From: JAPLXD01 sp043802865
GTDB taxonomy: Bacteria > Patescibacteriota > Minisyncoccia > Moranbacterales > UBA11712
Reading direction: 5' to 3'
Length of the DNA: 10,138 nucleotides
Assembly: GCA_043802865.1 (NCBI GenBank)
Contig: JAZDKQ010000002.1
Span: 1 to 10,138, forward strand
Both the position numbers and the translations under genes were made by a program. The notes under the pieces were generated by a model. It was given only the letters and a program-made list of their open reading frames with translations, did not search any database and had not been told where the DNA came from. Every line of letters begins with the position of its first letter. The first letter of the stretch is position 1. Shown here piece after piece: positions 1 to 5,659 of this stretch.

Positions 1-907
1 AAATCCACTTCTTCACCTTGAAAATAATGATCATAACCGCCGGAATTGCCAGTATTCCGGCGAGATAAATCCAGAAAGCGTTCAGATTCTGCGAGAAGGG
101 CACTTGCGTGTTCATCGACAGCAGAGTTGCGCTGAAGGTCATCGAAAATATAATCACCGAAAAGATCGTCAAAACTTTCATCGTCGTGTTCAATTTGTTC
201 GAAAGCAGGGCGTCGTTGGTTCCTTCCAGCGATTCGATCGTTTCTTTGGCGTTTTCGAGGGCGGACCAGACCCGGATGTTTGTGCCAATGAGATCTTGAT
301 AGTATGTTCGGAGGTCTGCGCCGATCATTGGATAGTTGTCACGCGCCAATGATTCCAGAACGGATTTTTGGGGTTTGAGAGCCCGGCGGAAATTGAGAAT
401 ATCGCGCTTCACGAAGGAAATTTCGTGAACCATTTCTTTTTCATTCCCTTTGAAAATTTCGTCTTCAACTTTGTCGAGATTTTTGTTGATATGGTCGATT
501 TTCGGAAAACAGGATTCAAGAAGATCTTCGATGATAAAATACAATAAATAGCCGGGTGATTGGCTCATATATTTTTCCTGCATTTTTTTGCTTCGCTGGA
601 TTCTTTGGAAAAAATCGCGCAATTGAAAAATATCCTGGTCGTGGCCAGTGATCAGATATTTGTCCGTCAGCACGATGTCGAGCTCGCTTGGAAAGGTGCG
701 GCGATTTTCCTTGTCAAAAAGGGGGACATGAATTGTGAGGTAAAGGCAATTGCCATAGAGGCTGGCTTTGGGTCGCGCCGAAGGCATTGTGAATTCTTCA
801 ACCGCGAGGGGATGAAGTTTGAATTTTCTTTTGAGATCCAAAAGCTCGTCCGCGTCCGGTTCGGAAAAATCTATCCAAGTGACTTTTGATGTTTGTATTT
901 GTCGCAT
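1..907 (-). CDS. corA: CorA-family divalent metal ion transporter, 3' end cut by window edge
   Basis: Inner-membrane channel family for Mg2+/Co2+ uptake. The frame read from ATG 907 leftward is open for 302 codons and runs off the window with the second membrane helix complete, so only a short tail should be missing. Residues 1-240 form a charged, mostly alpha/beta then helical cytoplasmic part, typical of CorA (funnel domain plus long stalk helix with NFRRALKPQK at about 172-181 and LEGTND at 227-232). TM1 is about residues 244-263 and TM2 about 278-297, ending with the basic KVKK. The signature tripeptide that normally reads GMN at the end of TM1 reads SMN (264-266), and the following loop (267-278) has no acidic residue, both unusual. 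Start ATG 907 was chosen because a TATAAT box on this strand lies 6 nt away, predicting a leaderless mRNA. Family assignment is fairly secure; transport activity and ion are not. Confidence 0.85.
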   Translation of the reverse strand, partial: MRQIQTSKVTWIDFSEPDADELLDLKRKFKLHPLAVEEFTMPSARPKASLYGNCLYLTIHVPLFDKENRRTFPSELDIVLTDKYLITGHDQDIFQLRDFFQRIQRSKKMQEKYMSQSPGYLLYFIIEDLLESCFPKIDHINKNLDKVEDEIFKGNEKEMVHEISFVKRDILNFRRALKPQKSVLESLARDNYPMIGADLRTYYQDLIGTNIRVWSALENAKETIESLEGTNDALLSNKLNTTMKVLTIFSVIIFSMTFSATLLSMNTQVPFSQNLNAFWIYLAGILAIPAVMIIIFKVKKWI

Positions 908-924
908 GCTATAATTATACCATG
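886..924. promoter_or_regulatory. Divergent, palindromic, leaderless promoter for corA (-) and yidD (+)
   Basis: TATAATTATA at 910-919 is its own reverse complement and supplies a perfect -10 box in each direction: TATAAT 910-915 on + and 919-914 on -. Both are extended (TGC before the + box, TGG before the - box). The + strand also has a -35-like TTGATG at 886-891 with an 18-bp spacer; I see only a weak -35 on the - strand. Each ATG begins 7 nt beyond its -10 box, where transcription normally starts. The block 905-924, which includes both start codons, matches its reverse complement at 18 of 20 positions. Confidence 0.75.
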
Positions 925-1155
925 AAACGAATAATCTTGAAAACAATCCGCTGGTATCAGAGATATTTGTCGCTGGATACGGGTTTTTTGTCATATATAT
1001 ATTCTGAACGGGTTTGTCGGTATCATCCGACCTGCAGTGAATATACCTATCAAGCAATTGAAAAGTACGGGATTTTGAAAGGCGGATATCGCGGATTCAA
1101 GCGAATTGTTCGCTGCCATCCGTGGGCGAAAGGCGGGAACGAACCGGTGAAGTGA
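922..1155 (+). CDS. yidD: YidD, membrane protein insertion efficiency factor
   Basis: A 77-residue protein of the YidD family (UPF0161), a small membrane-associated factor that assists YidC/Sec-dependent insertion of inner-membrane proteins. The family signature is intact: RWYQRYLS near residues 10-17, HPTCSEYTYQAIEKYG about 34-49, and RCHPWAKGGNEPV near the C-terminus, with the expected two conserved cysteines. The length matches the family. ATG 922 is chosen over the upstream TTG at 886 because the family starts with this basic segment and because the -10 box ends only 6 nt before it, so the upstream codons would not be transcribed. In most bacteria yidD sits in the rpmH-rnpA-yidC region; here it stands alone, divergent from corA and upstream of the heat-shock operon. 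No Shine-Dalgarno is possible on a leaderless transcript. Confidence 0.93.
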   Translation: MKRIILKTIRWYQRYLSLDTGFLSYIYSERVCRYHPTCSEYTYQAIEKYGILKGGYRGFKRIVRCHPWAKGGNEPVK

Positions 1156-1164
1156 AAGACTTGA

Positions 1165-1198
1165 CCCCGCAATATTTCGCTACGCTCAATAAGCGGGG
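1165..1198. repeat. GC-ended inverted repeat between yidD and the hrcA promoter
   Basis: CCCCGC at 1165-1170 pairs with GCGGGG at 1193-1198, with an inner TATT (1173-1176)/AATA (1188-1191) pairing around a short loop. It could form a hairpin in the yidD 3' UTR. There is no T-tract after it, so it is not a classical intrinsic terminator; it may still stop or stabilise the yidD mRNA. The loop contains TCGCTACGCTCAA (1177-1189), which recurs in similar form at 4566-4578. Confidence 0.5.
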
Positions 1199-1218
1199 CA
1201 GACATAGACTTGAAACTC

Positions 1219-1246
1219 TTGACAAGGTTTTCGAGTATTATATAAT
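1219..1246 (+). promoter_or_regulatory. Sigma-70-type promoter of the heat-shock operon
   Basis: Perfect TTGACA (1219-1224) and perfect TATAAT (1241-1246) are separated by 16 bp. Transcription should start near 1253, inside the CIRCE element that begins at 1250, so bound HrcA would block initiation directly and the operator would also lie at the 5' end of the mRNA. Confidence 0.88.
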
Positions 1247-1249
1247 AAG

Positions 1250-1276
1250 TTGGCACTCGGATGAGGTGAGTGCCAA
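1250..1276. promoter_or_regulatory. CIRCE operator (HrcA binding site)
   Basis: A perfect 9-bp inverted repeat TTGGCACTC / GAGTGCCAA with a 9-bp spacer, matching the CIRCE consensus (TTAGCACTC-N9-GAGTGCTAA) except for one compensated base pair per arm. It lies between the hrcA promoter and ATG 1285. The known role is autorepression of the hrcA/dnaK operon by HrcA, relieved on heat shock. Confidence 0.95.
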
Positions 1277-1284
1277 TCATAAAA

Positions 1285-2025
1285 ATGCTTACAAACCGCC
1301 AAAAAAGAATACTTTCGGCTGTCGTGAAGGAATTCACAGATACGGCCGTCCCGGTCGGGTCAAAACACTTGCTCAAAAAGTATGATTTTGGTTTGAGCTC
1401 GGCGACGATCAGGGCGGAGATGAACGAGCTTGAAGACGCGGGATTTTTGTTCCAGCCCCACACCAGCGCGGGAAGGATCCCGACGGACGAAGGATACCGC
1501 TATTTTGTCGAGGAAATCATGCCTGACAAGGAGCTTTCGAAAATCGATCAGAAAAAAATGCAGGCGGAGTTGCTAAAATTAAAGGCCAAAAATACCCGGC
1601 TCACTCGCACGACGGCAAAACTACTCTCGAGTTTGAGCGGAAATCTGGCCATCAGCGGGATCAAAGACGAATTTGACGATTTTGGGATGGGCGAACTTCT
1701 TGACGAGCCGGAGTTTCGGGAAATGGATGATCTCTGCCGCCTCGCGGAAACACTTGATTTCATCGACGAGCGGGTTGACCAGCTGGTCGGAAAGTTGAAA
1801 GACAATGAAGTGAAAATATATATCGGAAAAGAAAATCCGATCAAAGAAATTTCGAATTGTTCAATGATGGTGACGCCGTACAAGACCAAATCAGGCGAAA
1901 AAGGAATCTTGGCCCTCATCGGTCCAAAACGGATGAAATACGCGAAGAACAAGTCGCTGATAAATTATATGAAGAAGTTGTTGGGAGGAGCGGTGGCAGT
2001 ATTTTGTATAATGTATTTTGTATAA
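1285..2025 (+). CDS. hrcA: HrcA, heat-inducible transcription repressor (short form)
   Basis: Repressor of the class I heat-shock operon, binding CIRCE just upstream of its own start. At 246 residues it is about 100 shorter than usual HrcA (around 340). The N-terminal winged helix is complete: NRQKRILSAVVKEF at about 4-17, then SSATIRAEMNELEDAGFL (38-55) and HTSAGRIPTDEGYRYFVE (59-76). The C-terminal GAF-like part is also recognisable: IYIGKENP (178-185), MMVTPYK (194-200) and LIGPKRMKYAKNKSLINYM (211-229). The missing mass lies between them, where the inserted dimerisation domain normally sits. ATG 1285 is preferred to GTG 1270, which lies inside the CIRCE arm. The last residues (about 237-246) are encoded by a 14-bp tandem repeat and are not family-like. 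No Shine-Dalgarno is visible. grpE follows 17 bp downstream. Confidence 0.93.
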   Translation: MLTNRQKRILSAVVKEFTDTAVPVGSKHLLKKYDFGLSSATIRAEMNELEDAGFLFQPHTSAGRIPTDEGYRYFVEEIMPDKELSKIDQKKMQAELLKLKAKNTRLTRTTAKLLSSLSGNLAISGIKDEFDDFGMGELLDEPEFREMDDLCRLAETLDFIDERVDQLVGKLKDNEVKIYIGKENPIKEISNCSMMVTPYKTKSGEKGILALIGPKRMKYAKNKSLINYMKKLLGGAVAVFCIMYFV

Positions 2026-2040
2026 TGTATTTTGTATAAA
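1999..2040 (+). repeat. 14-bp tandem repeat, three units, across the end of hrcA
   Basis: The unit GTATTTTGTATAAT occurs at 1999-2012 and 2013-2026, and as GTATTTTGTATAAA at 2027-2040, followed by a partial GTAT that runs into the grpE start codon. The hrcA stop (TAA 2023-2025) lies in the second unit. Units one and two contain TATAAT, which resembles a -10 box, but I see no -35 at proper distance. It fills the whole hrcA-grpE junction in place of a Shine-Dalgarno. Confidence 0.9.
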
Positions 2041-2042
2041 GT

Positions 2043-2510
2043 ATGAAAAAGAAAGAAGGGGAAAAACAATTCGAGCAGGACAAAGTTGATTATAAGAAAA
2101 TATCGGAAAAAAATCTCGATTCCTGGAAACGCTGCCAAGCTGATTTCGAGAATTACAAAAAATCACAGGCAAAGCATCTGGAAGAGTTTCAGAAATACGC
2201 AAAGATGGATGTTATTGAGCAGATTTTGCCGGTGGTGGATAACTTTGAAGCGTCGCTCGTGCATGTGCCGGAAAAAAGCAAAGAAAACGGGTGGGTCGAG
2301 GGAATTGTCTATATAAAAAGACAGCTCGAAGATGTTTTGAAAAACAATGACATTAAAGAGATCGAAGTGAAAGTGGGCGATAAATTCGATCCGGAAATTC
2401 ACGAAGCAGTCGACGGAGACGGAAAAAAGGAAAAAATAACGAAAGTAATTCAAAAAGGATACAAGTTGAATGGGCGAATTGTGAGAGCGGCAAGAGTTGA
2501 GGTGGAGTAA
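2043..2510 (+). CDS. grpE: GrpE, nucleotide exchange factor for DnaK
   Basis: A 155-residue GrpE, the cytoplasmic co-chaperone that releases ADP from DnaK. Residues 1 to about 54 are highly charged (WKRCQADFENYKKSQ at 28-42) and should form the long dimeric helix. DVIEQILPVVDNFEASL (56-72) leads to the four-helix bundle, and the C-terminal beta domain carries KVGDKFDPEIHEAV (110-123) and YKLNGRIVRAARVEV (140-154), the family hallmarks. It is slightly short for the family because the disordered N-terminal arm is reduced. The start at ATG 2043 follows the tandem repeat and has no Shine-Dalgarno. It is 17 bp after hrcA and 73 bp before dnaK, in one operon with its partner chaperone. Confidence 0.95.
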   Translation: MKKKEGEKQFEQDKVDYKKISEKNLDSWKRCQADFENYKKSQAKHLEEFQKYAKMDVIEQILPVVDNFEASLVHVPEKSKENGWVEGIVYIKRQLEDVLKNNDIKEIEVKVGDKFDPEIHEAVDGDGKKEKITKVIQKGYKLNGRIVRAARVEVE

Positions 2511-2542
2511 AAATTTTGAGCTTTGAAATTTGGAACAGGTAA

Positions 2543-2578
2543 GTATTTAAATACGTAATTAAATAAGTAATTAAATTA
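2543..2578 (+). repeat. 12-bp degenerate tandem repeat upstream of dnaK
   Basis: Three consecutive 12-bp units: GTATTTAAATAC (2543-2554), GTAATTAAATAA (2555-2566) and GTAATTAAATTA (2567-2578). They fill the AT-rich leader directly before dnaK ATG 2584, where a Shine-Dalgarno would be expected but is absent. The role is unknown; an unstructured AT-rich leader that aids ribosome loading is one possibility. Confidence 0.75.
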
Positions 2579-2583
2579 ATATT

Positions 2584-4500
2584 ATGGCAAAAATACTAGG
2601 AATCGATCTGGGGACAACCAACTCCGCGATGGCGGTGGTGGAAGCCGGGTCGCCAAAAATAGTCGAAAACAAAGAAGGAGCCAGAACGACTCCTTCGATG
2701 GTCGCGATTTCAAAATCAAACGAGCGTCTTGTTGGTTTGCTTGCCAAAAGACAAGCCGTGACCAACCCGGAGAATACTTTGTTTTCGATCAAAAGATTGA
2801 TCGGACGCCGGTTTGAAGACGAAGAAGTACAAAGAGACGTGAAGCTGATGCCGTACACGATCGTGAAAGCCAACGGCGGGGTGAAAGTGAAGATGGGCGA
2901 CAAAGAATATACCCCGCAGGAAATTTCGGCGATGATTCTTGGCAAGCTCAAAGCGGACGCGGAAGCCAAGCTCGGCGAAACAATCACGGAAGCGGTGATC
3001 ACGGTTCCTGCCTATTTTGACGACTCACAAAGAAAAGCGACGATTGAAGCGGGAGAGATTGCGGGGCTCACTGTGAAAAGAATCATCAACGAACCGACGG
3101 CGGCGGCGCTGGCCTATGGCTTCGACAAAAAAAAGAACGAAAAGATTGCCGTATACGACCTTGGCGGCGGAACTTTTGATATTTCCATTCTTGAAGTGGG
3201 GGATGACACAGTGGAAGTGAAATCAACCAATGGCGATACGCATCTTGGTGGAGATGATTTCGACCAGACAATCATCAATTGGATCTTGGATGAATTCAAA
3301 AAAGATCAGGGAGTTGATCTTTCGAAAGATTCACTGGCGCTTCAGCGCATCAAAGAAGCGGCCGAAAAAGCGAAAATCGAGCTTTCAACCGCAATGGAAA
3401 CGGAGATCAATCAGCCGTTCATCACATCGGACGCGAACGGGCCAAAACATATGGTCATGAAAATGACGCGGGCGAAAATGGAAGAATTGATTGGAGATCT
3501 TGTTGAAAAAACTCTTGGACCGTGCAAAAAAGCTCTTGAAGACGCGAAATTATCCACTTCGGATATCAACGAAGTCGTGATGGTTGGCGGAATGACGAGA
3601 ATGCCGTTGGTTCTGGCGGCAGTTGAGAAATTTTTCGGAAAAAAACCGAACGCGACCGTCAATCCGGACGAAGTTGTGGCTCTTGGAGCGGCGATTCAGG
3701 GCGGTGTGCTTTCGGGCGATGTGAAAGACGTACTTTTGCTTGATGTGACACCTCTCACACTGGGAATCGAAACGATGGGGGCTGTGCGTACGCCTCTCAT
3801 AAACCGCAACACGACCGTTCCAACTTCAAAGTCGCAAGTATTCTCGACTGCGGCTGACAATCAGCCCAGCGTTGAAATCCATGTGCTTCAAGGCGAGCGG
3901 GAAATGGCGGTTGACAACAAAACCCTCGGGAGGTTCATGCTCGATGGAATTCCGCCTTCTTCGCGCGGTGTGCCGCAGATCGAAGTGTCTTTTGACATTG
4001 ACGCGAACGGAATCTTGAGCGTGAAAGCCAAAGACAAGGCGACCGGAAAAGAACAATCGATCCGGATCGAGGCCTCCACTGGGCTTTCCAAAGAAGAAGT
4101 GGAAAAAATGGCCAAAGACGCTGAAGCGCACGCCGAAGAAGACAAGAAAAAGAAAGAAGCGGTCGAGGCGCGGAATATGGCTGACACATTGGTTTATACG
4201 ACCGAGAAAGCTCTTCGCGAATCGGGTGAAAAGATCGCTGAAGACAAAAAAAAGCCGGTTCAAGAAAAGATCGAAGCGCTCAAGAAAGTAAAAGACGGCG
4301 AGGATACTGAAGCGATCAAAAAAGCGACCGAAGAACTTTCGCAAGAAGCGCAAAAGATTGGGCAGGAACTATATGCGGCGGCGCAGGAAGCGGACAAAGC
4401 CAAAGCGGGCGAAACTAAGACCGATGATAAAAAAGACGAAAGTAAAAAAGAAGATGTGAAAGAGGGCGAGGTAGTCGACGAAAAAGATAAAAAAGAGTAA
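2584..4500 (+). CDS. dnaK: DnaK, Hsp70 molecular chaperone
   Basis: Full-length 638-residue cytoplasmic Hsp70 that binds unfolded peptides in an ATP-driven cycle with DnaJ and GrpE, both encoded in this operon. Nucleotide-binding domain: GIDLGTTNS (6-14), the phosphate-2 loop YDLGGGTFDI (191-200) and the adenosine motif VVMVGGMTRMP (331-341). The interdomain linker DVLLLDVTPL is at 382-391, followed by the beta-sandwich substrate domain and a helical lid from about residue 505. The C-terminal tail is Lys/Glu/Asp rich and ends in EGEVVDEKDKKE. The N-terminal lobe contains the segment RRFEDEEVQRDVKLMPY (about 75-91), which is usual in Gram-negative DnaK and reduced in Firmicutes. No truncation or missing catalytic motif is seen. 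The start has no Shine-Dalgarno. Confidence 0.98.
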   Translation: MAKILGIDLGTTNSAMAVVEAGSPKIVENKEGARTTPSMVAISKSNERLVGLLAKRQAVTNPENTLFSIKRLIGRRFEDEEVQRDVKLMPYTIVKANGGVKVKMGDKEYTPQEISAMILGKLKADAEAKLGETITEAVITVPAYFDDSQRKATIEAGEIAGLTVKRIINEPTAAALAYGFDKKKNEKIAVYDLGGGTFDISILEVGDDTVEVKSTNGDTHLGGDDFDQTIINWILDEFKKDQGVDLSKDSLALQRIKEAAEKAKIELSTAMETEINQPFITSDANGPKHMVMKMTRAKMEELIGDLVEKTLGPCKKALEDAKLSTSDINEVVMVGGMTRMPLVLAAVEKFFGKKPNATVNPDEVVALGAAIQGGVLSGDVKDVLLLDVTPLTLGIETMGAVRTPLINRNTTVPTSKSQVFSTAADNQPSVEIHVLQGEREMAVDNKTLGRFMLDGIPPSSRGVPQIEVSFDIDANGILSVKAKDKATGKEQSIRIEASTGLSKEEVEKMAKDAEAHAEEDKKKKEAVEARNMADTLVYTTEKALRESGEKIAEDKKKPVQEKIEALKKVKDGEDTEAIKKATEELSQEAQKIGQELYAAAQEADKAKAGETKTDDKKDESKKEDVKEGEVVDEKDKKE

Positions 4501-4503
4501 AAT

Positions 4504-4521
4504 AAAATGGTAAACCATTTT
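4504..4521 (+). repeat. Hairpin immediately after the dnaK stop
   Basis: AAAATGGT (4504-4511) and ACCATTTT (4514-4521) are perfect reverse complements with a 2-nt gap (effectively a 4-nt loop), 3 bp after the dnaK stop. The stem ends in four T but no further T-tract follows. It may be a weak terminator or attenuator, or it may protect the dnaK mRNA 3' end, so that dnaK is made in excess over the downstream genes. Confidence 0.6.
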
Positions 4522-4539
4522 GATGTCATCACTCGCTCG

Positions 4540-4563
4540 GAAATGAAAACAAGCTTTCATTTC
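4540..4563 (+). repeat. Second hairpin between dnaK and the membrane-protein gene
   Basis: GAAATGAAA (4540-4548) and TTTCATTTC (4555-4563) form a perfect 9-bp stem with the loop ACAAGC. It is flanked by CTCGCTCGG on the left and by TCGCTTCGCTCGA (4566-4578) on the right, the latter resembling 1177-1189. No T-tract follows, so a simple intrinsic terminator is unlikely. Confidence 0.6.
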
Positions 4564-4588
4564 TCTCGCTTCGCTCGACAATAAATAC

Positions 4589-5617
4589 ATGAACAAAAAT
4601 AAAATTTTTGCTCATTCCGTTCTGGTGTTGAACGTAGTTGCGGCTTGGGTCAGCTGGTGGGTTTTGGCAGGCGCGATTTTCGGGAGCATAAAACACGTGT
4701 GGCTTTGTCCGGTGCTGGCTTTCGGCGTCTGGGGGATTGCCTTCACTTTGAGCGCGATATTTGTCAAAAACAGGAAATTGCTGTACGCGAGTTTCATTGT
4801 GTCCGGACTCGGATACCCGATCTTTTTCGAAGCAAGCTTGTCCGTGCTTGGAGTCGCGCTGGCGGTGCTGATTTTCATTTTCACGGAAAGCCAAGCTAAA
4901 AAAGAAATCGCGCGGGGCATAACGATAAATTTCTATCAGCTTGTCAGCCATACGCTCAAATATTTTGTCACCGCGGTTTGCATTGTGATCGCGGTCGCCT
5001 ACTATTTTTCGATAACGGACAAAGCGATGACGCCAACGCCGACATTCCTGGAAGCGAAAACTCTTGAAATGGAAATGGATTGGGGGCTCAAGGCGGCCGG
5101 ATTTGTTCTCTCGGATGAAAAAAAGAGCATGTTGGACGACATTTCAAGCGGTGCGACGGTCGATGAATTTCTTTCCAAAAACTTTGTGGATCCGGGAATT
5201 GACGAAAATATGGCGACGGTGAACAGTATTATGCCCGGAGGAGCAACAGACACAACTAAGATCATCGGCAACGCGGCGGCCGAAAAAATTAAGGAAGAAA
5301 TGCTGGCGAAGTCGAAAAAGGATCTGTCGAAACAGCTTGGGGTGGATGTGGTGGGCGAACAGCCTATGAAAAATGTGTTCATGGCGTATATCGACAAAAC
5401 GGAAAGGGGATTTTTCGAATATTCGGGAACGGACAAATTCTATGTTCCCATCATTCTCGCTGCCGGAATATTTTTGACGGCAAGAATATTGGGGACATTG
5501 GTGGACATATTTTTGGGACTGTTCATCCTCGGAATTATCAAATTGCTCCGAATGGGCGGAATTGTGCAGGTGAATCGGGAGCAAAAAGAAACAGCAGTGA
5601 TTGAATATAATGTATAA
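4589..5617 (+). CDS. Unrecognised multi-pass membrane protein inside the heat-shock operon
   Basis: A 342-residue protein I do not recognise. Hydrophobic segments are near residues 8-32, 38-58, 64-80, 84-98 and 121-141, then a polar region of about 140 residues (142-283), then a C-terminal pair near 283-300 and 303-320. The polar region is rich in charged and Ala/Lys helices (AAAEKIKEEMLAKSKKDLSK at about 229-248), and is probably a soluble domain on one face of the membrane. No signal peptidase site, metal motif or nucleotide-binding motif stands out. The codon use and the lack of a Shine-Dalgarno are like the neighbouring chaperone genes. It starts 88 bp after dnaK and ends 42 bp before dnaJ, so co-transcription with the chaperones is likely. 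A role in envelope stress or in delivering clients to DnaK/DnaJ is inference from position only. Confidence 0.88.
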   Translation: MNKNKIFAHSVLVLNVVAAWVSWWVLAGAIFGSIKHVWLCPVLAFGVWGIAFTLSAIFVKNRKLLYASFIVSGLGYPIFFEASLSVLGVALAVLIFIFTESQAKKEIARGITINFYQLVSHTLKYFVTAVCIVIAVAYYFSITDKAMTPTPTFLEAKTLEMEMDWGLKAAGFVLSDEKKSMLDDISSGATVDEFLSKNFVDPGIDENMATVNSIMPGGATDTTKIIGNAAAEKIKEEMLAKSKKDLSKQLGVDVVGEQPMKNVFMAYIDKTERGFFEYSGTDKFYVPIILAAGIFLTARILGTLVDIFLGLFILGIIKLLRMGGIVQVNREQKETAVIEYNV

Positions 5618-5652
5618 TTTTAAATTTCAATTCAATTTTAAATTTGAAATTT
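5606..5652 (+). repeat. AT-rich repeats and doubled -10-like boxes upstream of dnaJ
   Basis: TATAAT occurs at 5606-5611 and again at 5613-5618, across the stop of the preceding gene. AATTTTAAATTT is directly repeated at 5616-5627 and 5634-5645, and AAATTTCAA (5622-5630) pairs with TTGAAATTT (5644-5652), followed by more T. This could be a weak internal promoter plus an RNA hairpin, or an AT-only terminator or attenuator before dnaJ. I see no -35 box. Confidence 0.5.
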
Positions 5653-5659
5653 TTTGTTT

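Noticed and set aside
104..889. + strand open frames of 82, 63 and 109 codons at the left edge
   Set aside because: They lie opposite the corA frame, which has clear family sequence and a promoter; these are antisense shadows.
886..921. TTG 886 as an upstream start for yidD
   Set aside because: The extra residues are not family-like and the -10 box lies inside this stretch, so it would not be transcribed from the predicted promoter.
1165..1198. Hairpin after yidD as a classical terminator
   Set aside because: The stem is good but no T-tract follows; kept only as an inverted repeat.
1270..1284. GTG 1270 as start of hrcA
   Set aside because: It lies within the right CIRCE arm; ATG 1285 gives the usual HrcA N-terminus.
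1999..2578. Short repeats as a CRISPR array
   Set aside because: The units are 12-14 bp, directly adjacent and without spacers; no cas genes are present.
2571..4353. Long - strand open frames opposite dnaK
   Set aside because: Low-complexity antisense translations of a highly conserved gene, with no start signals.
4612..5584. - strand frames opposite the 342-aa membrane gene, and the + frame at 4645-4899
   Set aside because: The 342-codon frame has coherent membrane topology and operon context; the others are shadows of it.
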